17,225 bases of DNA from an uncultured Clostridia bacterium (GCA_944384865.1 CALWVC010000006.1:1-17225), one strand, 5' to 3'. Counted from the first letter of the stretch, positions 1 to 6,792 are shown. Made by a program: numbers and translations. Notes: generated by a model from the sequence alone, not told the origin.

Positions 1-2
1 AT

Positions 3-245
3 TCCTATTTTGAGAAAATGCAGGATCGGATCGTGAAATTTATCTGCGATCATTCCGGGGTGACCGAGGCCGAGTTGCGCAAAATGCTGCACAATACCAC
101 CGAGCTTGCTACTGATATCGGGACAGTGCTCAGCGGCGAGGAGGCGGTGGCCTGCGGGTTGATTGACCAGATCGGGTCACTGCGGGATGCGATTGCATAT
201 TTATATGACCAGATCGGGGCGCAGGGCGGCTCCGACGGGGCATGA
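3..245 (+). CDS. tepA: TepA-like ClpP-family serine protease, C-terminal part (5' truncated)
   Basis: Only the C-terminal end of about 80 residues is inside the window; the frame is open from the left edge and stops with TGA at 243-245. The stretch DIGTVLSGEEAVACGLID followed by a hydrophobic helix matches the C-terminal alpha-helical region of ClpP/TepA-type membrane-associated proteases, where a GEEA..GLID motif follows the catalytic core. The Ser-His-Asp residues lie upstream and cannot be checked. In Bacillus, tepA (ymfB) lies close to spoIIIE, and here an FtsK/SpoIIIE gene follows directly, which supports the call. The stop overlaps a possible upstream ATG of the next gene (ATGA at 242-245), so the two are probably cotranscribed. 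A generic ClpP-like protease or signal peptide peptidase is the main alternative. Confidence 0.72.
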   Translation, partial: SYFEKMQDRIVKFICDHSGVTEAELRKMLHNTTELATDIGTVLSGEEAVACGLIDQIGSLRDAIAYLYDQIGAQGGSDGA

Positions 246-271
246 TTTTATGGAAAGGAACGGATCAGACA

Positions 272-2671
272 ATGGCGGCAAAGAAAAAGCCGGCGGCAAA
301 AAAGAATCGGGGGCCGTCAAGGACAGCGACGGCGCAAACCGCGGCCCAGCGCGAACAGACAGGCAAAGCCAAACGGCAGGCCGGCGCGGTGCTGCTGTTT
401 GCGGCCTCGGTCTTTTTGTTGTTTCTGGTGTTGATACGGGGCGAAAACGTGTGGTTTTATATGCATGCGTTCCTGTTTGGGCTGTTCGGGCTGTGCACCT
501 ACCTGTTGCCGGTGGTGCTGTGTTACATATCCCTGATGCTGGCTTTCGACAGGCTCTACAGCAATATCCGGCTCAAGATTGTTGAAGCCTGCGGGCTGAT
601 CGCGCTGATCGGCGCGGCGATTGAGGTGTTTGCGCATGATATCGGGCAGACCTCGTTTTTGTCCTTTATCGGCCAGGCCTATCAAAACGGTATTGATTTT
701 AAAGGCGGCGGTTTTTTAAGCAGCGTGATCAGCTATCCGCTTTTATACCTGTTCGGCAGCACCGGCGCGCGGGTGACGGTGTGTATTCTGATTTTTGTTT
801 TGGTGATGCTGATTACCGGCACGACCCTGAAATCACTGGTTACCACCGCTTCCAAACCGATCAAAAAAATCCAGCGCATGCGGCTGGAAGAGGAACACCG
901 CCGTGAAGCGCGGTTTAATATCGATGTGCCGCTGGGCGATCTGCCGGCGCATCCGGTTCACGCCCAGTCGCCGGTCTTTGACCAGCCTGACCCGCCGGAC
1001 GACGACAAAAAGAAAAAATTGATGGAGGCTTATGCCGACGATCCGCCGGCCCCGCCGGAGAAAAAACCGGTAGATTTAGAGCAGATTGTCAAGCGCGAAT
1101 CAGATAAAGATACTGAAGAGAAAAAGCGTAAAAAACAAACTAAAAATAAAAGCGACGAGTCTGCCGCGGGGGTCAAGCTGGAATCCGCCGGCGCAGTTTA
1201 CCGGTATCCGCCGGCGTCGCTGCTGAAGCCGGCGCAGTCGGTCAACTCAGCGCAGGTTGGCGATGAGCTGAAAGCCAACGCCGAAAAACTGGTCAACACG
1301 CTGCGCAGCTTTGGGGTCGAAACCCGAATCACCGATATCAGCCGGGGGCCGGCGGTCACCCGATATGAGCTGCAGCCTTCCGCCGGCGTTAAGATCAGCA
1401 AGATCACCAACCTGGCCGACGATATCGCGCTGAACCTGGCGGCCAGCGCAGTGCGGATCGAAGCGCCGATCCCGGGGAAATCCGCGGTGGGAATCGAGAT
1501 TCCAAACCGGCTGACTTCGCTGGTGAGCATGAGCGAGATTGTGGAATCCGGGGCGTTTTTATCGTCAAAGTCCAAACTGACCGCGGCGCTGGGTAAGGAT
1601 ATCTCGGGCAATATCGCGGTGGCGGATCTGGCCAAAATGCCGCATATGCTGATCGCCGGCGCCACCGGCTCCGGAAAATCGGTTTGTATCAATTCGATCA
1701 TCATCAGCCTGTTGTATAAGGCGACGCCGGATGAGGTCAAGCTTTTAATGATCGACCCGAAGGTAGTGGAACTGGGCGTTTATAACGGCATTCCCCATCT
1801 GCTGGTGCCGGTGGTCACCGACCCGAGAAAGGCTGCGGGCGCGCTGGGCTGGGCGGTAACCGAGATGCTCAAGCGCTATAAGATTTTCGCTGAAAACGCG
1901 GTGCGCGATCTGGGGTCTTATAACGCGCTGTGCAGAGAACGTGAAGATCTGACCCCGATGCCGCAGATTGTGATTATCATCGACGAGCTGGCCGATCTGA
2001 TGATGGCCGCGCCCAATGAGGTGGAAGATTCCATCTGCCGGCTGGCGCAGATGGCCCGGGCGGCGGGCATGCATCTGATTATTGCCACCCAGCGGCCGTC
2101 TGTCGACGTTATTACCGGAATCATCAAAGCCAATATCCCCAGCCGGATCGCGTTTGCGGTCTCGTCGGCGGTAGACTCCCGCACCATTTTAGACATGGGC
2201 GGCGCTGAAAAGCTGATGGGAAAGGGCGATATGCTGTATTTCCCGATCGGCATGTCCAAGCCGCTGCGGGTACAGGGCTGTTTTGTCTCTGATAAAGAGA
2301 TCAACAACGTCGTTTCCTATATTAAAAATGCCGCCGAACAGGAGCCGGAATATGATCAGACGGTGATGACCGAAATCGAAAACCATGTAGTACCCGAGAA
2401 AAAGGGCAAAAACGATGGGGGCGATGACGCGGAGGATGGCGATGAGCGGCTGGATGAAGCCATTGAAGTGGTGGTTGAGGCGGGGATCGCCTCTACCTCG
2501 CTGCTGCAGCGCAAGCTGAAACTGGGTTATGCCCGGGCGGCGCGTATGATCGACCAGCTGGAGGAACGCGGGATCGTCGGGCCGTTTGAAGGCTCCAAAC
2601 CGCGGAAGGTGCTGATCTCCAAACAGCAGTGGATGGAGATGCAGGCCAGAGGTGAAGATGCGCCGCAATAA
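272..2671 (+). CDS. ftsK: FtsK/SpoIIIE-family DNA translocase
   Basis: Membrane-anchored ATPase that pumps chromosomal DNA through the closing division or sporulation septum. Counting from ATG 272 (799 aa), a Lys/Ala-rich cytoplasmic tail is followed by about four membrane segments within residues 37-185. Next comes a charged linker (about 200-320), then the alpha/beta motor with Walker A GATGSGKS at 463-470 and Walker B IVIIIDELADLMM with D571/E572, then the conserved ATQRPSVDVITG segment. The C-terminal winged-helix gamma domain (about 720-790, region IASTSLLQRKLKLGYARAAR) reads SRS/KOPS-type polar sequences in this family. ATG 272 is chosen because GGAAAGGA at 252-259 precedes it and MAAKKK is a typical FtsK N-terminus; an in-frame ATG at 242 overlaps the upstream stop and is the alternative. 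Length fits SpoIIIE/SftA-sized members. Whether it serves sporulation or only division cannot be told from the sequence. Confidence 0.96.
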   Translation: MAAKKKPAAKKNRGPSRTATAQTAAQREQTGKAKRQAGAVLLFAASVFLLFLVLIRGENVWFYMHAFLFGLFGLCTYLLPVVLCYISLMLAFDRLYSNIRLKIVEACGLIALIGAAIEVFAHDIGQTSFLSFIGQAYQNGIDFKGGGFLSSVISYPLLYLFGSTGARVTVCILIFVLVMLITGTTLKSLVTTASKPIKKIQRMRLEEEHRREARFNIDVPLGDLPAHPVHAQSPVFDQPDPPDDDKKKKLMEAYADDPPAPPEKKPVDLEQIVKRESDKDTEEKKRKKQTKNKSDESAAGVKLESAGAVYRYPPASLLKPAQSVNSAQVGDELKANAEKLVNTLRSFGVETRITDISRGPAVTRYELQPSAGVKISKITNLADDIALNLAASAVRIEAPIPGKSAVGIEIPNRLTSLVSMSEIVESGAFLSSKSKLTAALGKDISGNIAVADLAKMPHMLIAGATGSGKSVCINSIIISLLYKATPDEVKLLMIDPKVVELGVYNGIPHLLVPVVTDPRKAAGALGWAVTEMLKRYKIFAENAVRDLGSYNALCREREDLTPMPQIVIIIDELADLMMAAPNEVEDSICRLAQMARAAGMHLIIATQRPSVDVITGIIKANIPSRIAFAVSSAVDSRTILDMGGAEKLMGKGDMLYFPIGMSKPLRVQGCFVSDKEINNVVSYIKNAAEQEPEYDQTVMTEIENHVVPEKKGKNDGGDDAEDGDERLDEAIEVVVEAGIASTSLLQRKLKLGYARAARMIDQLEERGIVGPFEGSKPRKVLISKQQWMEMQARGEDAPQ

Positions 2672-2760
2672 TTGATCAGGCGCAGATCTTATATCAGGTA
2701 TTGTTGCGGCAGTTGTTGCAAACGCTGTCGAAACAGAATGCATGAAAGGGGGAGATATGG

Positions 2761-3141
2761 ATGGATCAGGGGAAGCCCTATGGTGTGTCGCCGGGTTATA
2801 TTGTTCCGTATGCGGGCAGACCGGTGCGGCCGGGCCGTGGCTTCGGAATCGCCGGGCTGGTGTTGGGCATTATCGGCGCAGTTTATGCGTTTGTATTGCT
2901 GACAACACAGGTGGCGCAGGGCACGTTTATCACCGATCCGGAGCTGGCGGCCGGATTTGTGCCGCTTGGTATATTGATTGCGGTGTTCGGGTTGCTGTCG
3001 GTGGTTTTCAGCGTGATTTCAGGGGCTAAAGGCTGCCGCAGCGGCGCGCGTGCCGCCGGGTTGGCGCTGGGGATTGAGACGTTGGTAATCAGCGGGCTGA
3101 CCATGTTTTGCGCGCTGGTGGGCTTCTTGCTGTTTGGATAA
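2761..3141 (+). CDS. Small DUF4190-type membrane protein
   Basis: A 126-residue protein of unknown function. A short polar N-terminus with Gly/Pro/Tyr and a basic RPGRGFG patch leads into three hydrophobic segments (about residues 27-48, 66-90 and 102-125). The first begins GFGIAGLVLGIIG, the usual DUF4190 signature in which a Pro/Gln/Tyr-rich tail precedes a Gly-rich membrane hairpin. The start is supported by AAAGGGGGAG at 2745-2754, 6 nt before ATG 2761; an ATG four bases earlier is out of frame. It follows ftsK by about 90 nt with no convincing terminator between them. The next gene is a longer protein of the same type, so this looks like a tandem duplication. Family assignment is by eye; no biochemical role is known to me. 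Confidence 0.8.
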   Translation: MDQGKPYGVSPGYIVPYAGRPVRPGRGFGIAGLVLGIIGAVYAFVLLTTQVAQGTFITDPELAAGFVPLGILIAVFGLLSVVFSVISGAKGCRSGARAAGLALGIETLVISGLTMFCALVGFLLFG

Positions 3142-3197
3142 CCGGCAGCGTAAAATGGATGTTTAGACAGGCCATCACAGAAAGGACGGTCATACAT

Positions 3198-3890
3198 ATG
3201 AACCATTTGAATCAAAACGATTTACCGGAACAGAACACATCAAACTCTCAGCCGCAGCCGGCGTCAGAACCGGCAGATGTAACGCAGCCGCCGGTCTCCG
3301 GACCGGCTCCCGCTTCCAACACCGAAACGCAGCCGCCGGTCGCGCCGCAGCCACCGCAGCAGCCGTCGGTCGCACCGCAACCACCGCAACCACCGCAAAA
3401 CTGTCCGCCGCAGGGCAATCCGGCTTATCAACAGCCCACTTATCAACAGCCGCCCTATCAGCCGTCGCCTTATCAACAGCCGCCTTACCAACCGCCGGCG
3501 GGCTGGCAGCCTTATCAGCAGCCGACAGGCTTTTACCCGCCGCAAAAGAGAAAAACGCCGGGCAAGGGCTTTGCGATCACCAGCATGATTATGGGTATTT
3601 TCGCATTGCTGTACAGCTTTGAACAGATCGGCGGGCTGCTGGGATTGCTGCTGTATCCGTTGCAGCCGTTCTATGATTATTCTTCCGGGGCTACGGCGTT
3701 GGCCAATGCGCTCAGCGGCCTGTCAGGCGGGGTGGCCTTTGTGACATTGGCGTTGGTGTTCGGCGCTGTCGCCCGCTCTAAAGGCTATCGGCGGGGTATG
3801 AGCACCGCCGGGCTGATCCTGGGCGGGATCGCCGGCGGGATCTATGTGCTGTCGATTTTGTTATCGATTGTTGTTGCGACAATGCTTTAG
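3198..3890 (+). CDS. DUF4190-type membrane protein with Pro/Gln/Tyr-rich N-terminus
   Basis: A 230-residue paralogue of the preceding gene. Residues 1-115 are low complexity: first PQPP/SAPQ-type runs, then repeated YQQPPYQP-like units about 5-8 residues long. A basic KRKTPGKGF patch follows, then the membrane region (about 125-230) with several Gly-rich hydrophobic segments, beginning with FAITSMIMGIFALLYS. The arrangement suggests a disordered cytoplasmic tail on a small membrane domain, which is typical of DUF4190 proteins in Clostridia. ATG 3198 is preferred because GAAAGGA lies at 3180-3186 and the low-complexity tail starts there; the in-frame codon at 3108 lies inside the previous gene. 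The repeats could change in copy number by replication slippage. Function is unknown; a stress or envelope scaffold role would be a guess. Confidence 0.82.
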   Translation: MNHLNQNDLPEQNTSNSQPQPASEPADVTQPPVSGPAPASNTETQPPVAPQPPQQPSVAPQPPQPPQNCPPQGNPAYQQPTYQQPPYQPSPYQQPPYQPPAGWQPYQQPTGFYPPQKRKTPGKGFAITSMIMGIFALLYSFEQIGGLLGLLLYPLQPFYDYSSGATALANALSGLSGGVAFVTLALVFGAVARSKGYRRGMSTAGLILGGIAGGIYVLSILLSIVVATML

Positions 3891-3910
3891 CTGCAGGAAT
3901 GCTTTAAACG

Positions 3911-3959
3911 CAAAGCCGGCACCGGCGATGGGGTAGCCTGTCTGCCGGCGCCGGGTTTG
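3911..3959 (+). repeat. Long GC-rich imperfect hairpin after the DUF4190 pair
   Basis: CAAAGCCGGCACCGGC (3911-3926) pairs with GCCGGCGCCGGGTTTG (3944-3959), with two mismatches over 16 positions and a 17-nt loop. It is followed by GTTTGTCGG rather than a U-run, so it is a poor intrinsic terminator; it could be a weak terminator, an mRNA end-protecting structure or a Rho-type boundary. It lies in the 122-nt gap between the DUF4190 gene and the hydrolase gene. Confidence 0.5.
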
Positions 3960-4012
3960 TCGGTCGCCTGCTATGCAAACCGGGCAAACACGCCGCGTTG
4001 GGAGGAGCAGAA

Positions 4013-4960
4013 ATGAGAAAAACAAAAAAAGTCGGCGCGGTGTTTCTGCTGGTATTTACCGTTTTTATAGCGGCGGCCGTGGCGATCACGCTGTCGTCTT
4101 ACGATATTATTTCCGGGGTTCCGACCTGGAATGAGCTTCTGCCGGGCGTTGGCAAAACCAGCAGCGCGCCGGTGATGGCTGCCGGCGAAGCGCAGGTGCA
4201 TTTTGTCGATTGCTGGCAGGGAGACTGCGCGGTGCTACTGGCAGAGAACCAGGTCACGGTCATTGATACGGGCCCAGGAAAATATAAATATTCCACCCTG
4301 CAATATATCCGTGATCTGGGCGTAGAGAAAATCGACAATTTGATTTTGACACATCCCCATGAAGACCATATCGGCGGCGCGCAGCTTTTGGTTGAAAGTT
4401 TTGAAATCGACAATGTGTATATGGCCAGACCTGCGGCAGGCAAAGAGCCAACCACCGCGGTTTATCTGAATTTACTGACCGCGATTCGTGATAAAGGGCT
4501 GACAATTGCGCAGCCGCCGGTGGGCGGTGAAATTTCCGCGGGGCCGTTTACGTTGCAGATTCTGGCGCCCAACCAGACCTATGAAGAGCCAAACAATGAT
4601 TCCATCGTGCTGCGGGCGGTATACGGTCAGACCAGCTTTCTGTTTACCGGCGACGCCGAGCGGGAAGCAGAGTCAGACGTTTTAGAGCGGTTTGCACAGC
4701 GGGTAGACTGCGATGTGCTCAAGGCCGGGCATCACGGCAGCAGCACATCGTCTACAGATTCTTTTATCGCGGCGGCGTCTGCGCAATATGCGGTGATTTC
4801 CTGCGGCGCGGGCAACAGCTATGGCCATCCGTCGGGCAAAACGCTGGAAACCTATGCGAAATATAAGATCACGGTGCTGCGGACCGATTTGTCCGGAAGT
4901 ATCGTTTTTACCACCGACGGGACAACCCTTTCTTATCAGACCCAGGAGGATGCGGCATGA
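4013..4960 (+). CDS. Membrane-anchored ComEC/Rec2-type metallo-beta-lactamase hydrolase
   Basis: A 315-residue protein with an N-terminal signal anchor (about residues 7-27), so the catalytic domain is probably outside the membrane. The fold resembles the ComEC C-terminal domain: a FVDCWQGDCAVL segment (residues 64-75, where ComEC has a VGQGD motif), IDTGPG, the metal-binding LTHPHEDHIGG motif with H114, H116, D118 and H119, then FTGDAE and LKAGHHGSS, which supply further ligands. Such stand-alone proteins lack the ComEC channel domain. They are usually annotated as MBL-fold hydrolases and suspected to act on nucleic acids or phosphoesters; the substrate is unknown. GGAGG at 4001-4005, 7 nt before ATG 4013, decides the start over an in-frame TTG at 3998. 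The stop overlaps the next start (ATGA), implying translational coupling. Confidence 0.88.
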   Translation: MRKTKKVGAVFLLVFTVFIAAAVAITLSSYDIISGVPTWNELLPGVGKTSSAPVMAAGEAQVHFVDCWQGDCAVLLAENQVTVIDTGPGKYKYSTLQYIRDLGVEKIDNLILTHPHEDHIGGAQLLVESFEIDNVYMARPAAGKEPTTAVYLNLLTAIRDKGLTIAQPPVGGEISAGPFTLQILAPNQTYEEPNNDSIVLRAVYGQTSFLFTGDAEREAESDVLERFAQRVDCDVLKAGHHGSSTSSTDSFIAAASAQYAVISCGAGNSYGHPSGKTLETYAKYKITVLRTDLSGSIVFTTDGTTLSYQTQEDAA

Positions 4961-5172
4961 AACGGTTTTTTATCATCGACCGGTTTGAAGGCGTATACGC
5001 CGTATGCGAGCATGACGGACAGATGGTGGAAATTCCAAAGGCCAGGCTGCCCCGGGGGGTGCGTGCGGGGGATGCGCTGGTTTGTGAAGACGGCGTATAC
5101 CGGGTGGATGCGCAGGAAACCGCCCGTCGCCGGGAACAGGCACAAAAGCTGATCGACGAGCTGTGGAAATAG
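4957..5172 (+). CDS. DUF3006 domain protein
   Basis: A 71-residue protein matching the DUF3006 pattern: KRFFIIDRFEGVYAVCE at the start, a central VEIPKARLPRGVRAGD(A/V) segment, a short EDGVYRVD strand, then a charged helix of about 20 residues rich in Arg, Glu and Gln. This is an OB- or SH3-like small beta barrel by composition, but that is inference. The ATG overlaps the stop of the metallo-beta-lactamase gene by 4 nt. DUF3006 genes are often found directly after ComEC-like MBL genes in Bacillota, so it is likely a partner or regulator of that enzyme. No transcription terminator is visible before the tRNA promoter at 5203. Confidence 0.88.
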   Translation: MKRFFIIDRFEGVYAVCEHDGQMVEIPKARLPRGVRAGDALVCEDGVYRVDAQETARRREQAQKLIDELWK

Positions 5173-5202
5173 CGTGAAATGAAATTTTCAAAGGAATGGA
5201 TC

Positions 5203-5231
5203 TTGACAAACAAGTAGGGGCAGGCTATAAT
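5203..5231 (+). promoter_or_regulatory. Consensus sigma-A promoter of tRNA-Ser
   Basis: TTGACA (5203-5208) and TATAAT (5226-5231) are separated by exactly 17 nt, both boxes perfect. Transcription would start near 5238, just ahead of the tRNA 5' end at 5245. This is the strongest promoter in the window, as expected for a stable RNA gene. Confidence 0.93.
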
Positions 5232-5244
5232 AGAAAAGCTATGT

Positions 5245-5336
5245 GGAGAGTTGTCCGAGCGGCCGAAGGAGCATGATTGGAAATCATGTGTACGGTGAAC
5301 ACCGTACCGAGGGTTCAAATCCCTCACTCTCCGCCA
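5245..5336 (+). tRNA. tRNA-Ser (anticodon GGA), CCA encoded
   Basis: Acceptor arms GGAGAGT (5245-5251) and ACTCTCC (5326-5332) pair, with discriminator G5333 and encoded CCA at 5334-5336. The anticodon stem CATGA/TCATG (5272-5276/5284-5288) holds loop TTGGAAA with anticodon GGA at 5279-5281, reading UCC and UCU. A long class II variable arm (TACGGT with ACCGTA around 5291-5306) and T-arm GAGGG/CCCTC with TTCAAAT complete the serine-type cloverleaf. It has its own promoter and terminator. The AT-rich island begins directly downstream, but the tRNA 3' end is not repeated at the island's far side, so there is no evidence of an att site. Confidence 0.97.
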
Positions 5337-5338
5337 TG

Positions 5339-5378
5339 AAAAAGCGAACTTTTGTCTACCGGCAAAGGTTCGCTTTTT
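5339..5378 (+). terminator. Intrinsic terminator of tRNA-Ser
   Basis: AAAAAGCGAAC (5339-5349) pairs with GTTCGCTTTTT (5368-5378), with further pairing of TTTTG and CAAAG inside the arm. The 3' arm ends in five T residues. It starts 2 nt after the encoded CCA, so the primary transcript is very short beyond the mature tRNA. Confidence 0.88.
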
Positions 5379-5380
5379 CA

Positions 5381-5545
5381 ATGATATCCGTTCCTTGTGG
5401 AACGGGTGATATATCTTCGATATGATATCGCACTATCGTGCGATGATATATGCCTTCGGCATATGAAGGAACGGATATTATATCATATTTGCAGAGCAAA
5501 TATATCATGCGGCTTGCCGTATATCATATCGCCAACGGCGATATA
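5381..5545. repeat. Array of seven short hairpins with fixed 3-nt spacers
   Basis: Seven short palindromes stand head to tail: CCGTTCC/GGAACGG (5388-5405), ATATC/GATAT (5411-5423), ATCGCAC/GTGCGAT (5427-5444), ATATGCC/GGCATAT (5448-5464), ATATTTGC/GCAAATAT (5485-5503), ATGCGGC/GCCGTAT (5507-5522, one G-T wobble) and ATATCGCC/GGCGATAT (5526-5544). Loops are 2-4 nt. The spacers between hairpins 2-3 and 3-4 are GAT; those between 5-6 and 6-7 are ATC, the reverse complement. A 13-bp perfect inverted repeat, ATATCCGTTCCTT (5384-5396) and AAGGAACGGATAT (5466-5478), encloses hairpins 2-4. Stem cores differ in sequence while the AT-rich flanks are alike, so paired changes appear to have been selected. 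The block ends at the promoter of the four-helix-bundle gene. It is not CRISPR, since there is no conserved repeat and no unique spacer. Confidence 0.9.
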
Positions 5546-5548
5546 TCA

Positions 5549-5577
5549 TTGAAGATCACAACAATTTATGATATAAT
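5549..5577 (+). promoter_or_regulatory. Promoter of the four-helix-bundle/GNAT cassette
   Basis: TTGAAG (5549-5554) and TATAAT (5572-5577) are spaced by 17 nt. The -35 box starts 4 nt after the last hairpin of the array. Initiation near 5584 would give a 5' leader of only about 16 nt, carrying the GAAAGAAGG ribosome binding site at 5584-5592. Anything binding the hairpin array would sit directly against RNA polymerase. Confidence 0.72.
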
Positions 5578-5599
5578 ACTTTCGAAAGAAGGTGCTATT

Positions 5600-5947
5600 A
5601 TGTCCGAAAACAAATTACTTGACTTATCTTTTGAATTTGCTGTTGCTATCGTAAATCTTGTTGACGGTGTGACTGCACCGAAAAGCTCCTATATGACCGA
5701 TCAACTTGCAAGAGCAGGCACATCCGTTGGTGCTAATATCCACGAGGCGCAATACGCACAGAGCAAAAGAGATTTCGTTGCGAAATTGGAGATTGCATTA
5801 AAGGAATCAAACGAAACAAGTTACTGGTTGAAGTTGATGTATGAGACAAAAAGAATAGATATTGCCACATATCAATACGCAGAGAAACTGTGCGGCAGTA
5901 TTCGCAGATTGTTGATTGCTTCATGCAAAACAGCAAAGGAGAAATAA
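5600..5947 (+). CDS. Four-helix-bundle protein (S23/IVS-encoded, Avd-like family)
   Basis: A 115-residue protein that reads as four amphipathic helices. Family landmarks are the opening LLDLSFEFAVAIVNLVDG, the second-helix segment DQLARAGTSVGANIHEAQ, KRDFVAKLEIALKESNETSYWLKL in helix 3, and a final helix rich in Arg and Lys. This is the family of proteins encoded in 23S rRNA intervening sequences, related to the Avd accessory protein of diversity-generating retroelements, which forms a basic pentamer that binds nucleic acid and reverse transcriptase. No reverse transcriptase or rRNA is present here. ATG 5600 follows GAAAGAAGG by about 7 nt; upstream in-frame codons fall in the hairpin array. 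Base composition is far more AT-rich than neighbouring genes, suggesting transfer. Its function outside DGRs is unknown; binding the adjacent structured RNA or DNA is my inference. Confidence 0.9.
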   Translation: MSENKLLDLSFEFAVAIVNLVDGVTAPKSSYMTDQLARAGTSVGANIHEAQYAQSKRDFVAKLEIALKESNETSYWLKLMYETKRIDIATYQYAEKLCGSIRRLLIASCKTAKEK

Positions 5948-6474
5948 TGATAACATACAGGAAAATAACCGATGCTGATTTATCGGCGGATACATTTATC
6001 AATTTCCATCATGATCAGCACTGGAATCGGCAATGGGTAAAACATGAAAACACTTGGATGCTTGAAGCGGTATGTGGCAACAGACAATGGAATGCAGAAA
6101 AACGTATTTGGGTTTCCGAATACTTAAAACAACAAATTAAAAATGGCGGCTGTGTAGTTGCAGCCTTTACTGATGCACAAATTATTGCATTTGCTTGTAT
6201 TGATGGAAACCTGATAGGTCATCCGGTTTGTTACTCAAATTTAACGATGCTTTTTGTTGATGACCGCTTTCAACGGTTAGGCATTGGCAAAAAACTGTTA
6301 GGATCAATTAAGAATGAAGCATCAAAAATTGGAGCCGACAGATTGTTTATATCTGCAATTCCGTCTGAGGATACAATAGCATTTTATTTTGCGGTCGGGT
6401 GCAAAGATGCAGAATGTATTATTCCTGAATTCGTTGATACAGAAAACGACAGATTCTTAGAGTTGCATGTGTGA
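5947..6474 (+). CDS. GNAT-family N-acetyltransferase
   Basis: A 175-residue acetyl-CoA-dependent transferase. The strand-turn-helix segment LTMLFVDDRFQRLGIGKKLL (residues 99-118) carries the pyrophosphate-binding QRLGIG at 109-114. The following IGADRLFISAIPSEDTIAFY segment is the usual GNAT beta5/helix region, and AFYFAVGC matches the common F(Y/F)xxxGF ending. The N-terminal half, with several Trp and His residues, would shape the acceptor site; the substrate cannot be named. ATG 5947 shares its A with the TAA of the previous gene, and AAAGGAG at 5935-5941 lies inside that gene, so the two are translationally coupled. Base composition matches the four-helix-bundle gene, so both probably arrived together. 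It could modify a small molecule, a protein terminus or an antibiotic. Confidence 0.88.
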   Translation: MITYRKITDADLSADTFINFHHDQHWNRQWVKHENTWMLEAVCGNRQWNAEKRIWVSEYLKQQIKNGGCVVAAFTDAQIIAFACIDGNLIGHPVCYSNLTMLFVDDRFQRLGIGKKLLGSIKNEASKIGADRLFISAIPSEDTIAFYFAVGCKDAECIIPEFVDTENDRFLELHV

Positions 6475-6536
6475 TACGCACCCTTTTGCTTTTCTTACCT
6501 ATATTTACGCACCGTTATGCTGTTCTTTCGCAAAAC

Positions 6537-6566
6537 AAAGAACCGCTTAATAAAGCGGTTCTTTTG
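6537..6566 (+). terminator. Terminator of the four-helix-bundle/GNAT cassette
   Basis: AAAGAACCGCTT (6537-6548) pairs perfectly with AAGCGGTTCTTT (6553-6564) over a 4-nt loop, followed by TTTTGATTTTT. It is nearly symmetrical and could also terminate minus-strand transcription. Confidence 0.88.
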
Positions 6567-6684
6567 ATTTTTCCCTTTATTATGCTAATAATCAACGCTT
6601 TTATTTGATTCGTTACGCTTACTTTTTTGATAATAAAATACAGTTTTGAGCGCATAAGTTCACACGAAATTATGGATTTAAAAT

Positions 6685-6792
6685 TTAGTTGTATTTCTTT
6701 ACGTTGTTAATAACAGATTCGAAGAAACTATCAATTAAATCATCTGCTATTTTAGTATCTTGATCCAGCACAACTTGATATATCGGATATAT
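6685..6792 (-). pseudogene. Possible truncated C-terminal remnant of an AT-rich gene
   Basis: On the minus strand, an open frame of 35 codons without a start ends at TAA (6687-6685). It reads as a plausible acidic C-terminal helix, including QVVLDQDTKIADDLIDSFF and ending NNVKKYN. It is closed upstream by a stop at 6795-6793, close to the point (about 6800) where base composition returns to GC-rich. This is consistent with a gene truncated at the island edge, but 35 codons in AT-rich DNA can also arise by chance and I recognise no family. The rest of the gene-free stretch 6567-6862 shows nothing else I can support. Confidence 0.3.

Noticed and set aside
4908..5381. 157-codon minus-strand ORF with RVRDLNPRYGVHRTHDFQS
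   Set aside because: It runs antisense through the tRNA-Ser gene; this translation is a familiar spurious protein produced by tRNA-Ser antisense reading.
5381..5545. CRISPR array
   Set aside because: Units are hairpins with different cores and 3-nt spacers; there is no identical repeat with unique spacers and no cas gene.
5600..6474. Diversity-generating retroelement
   Set aside because: The Avd-like protein is present, but there is no reverse transcriptase, template repeat or variable repeat in the window.
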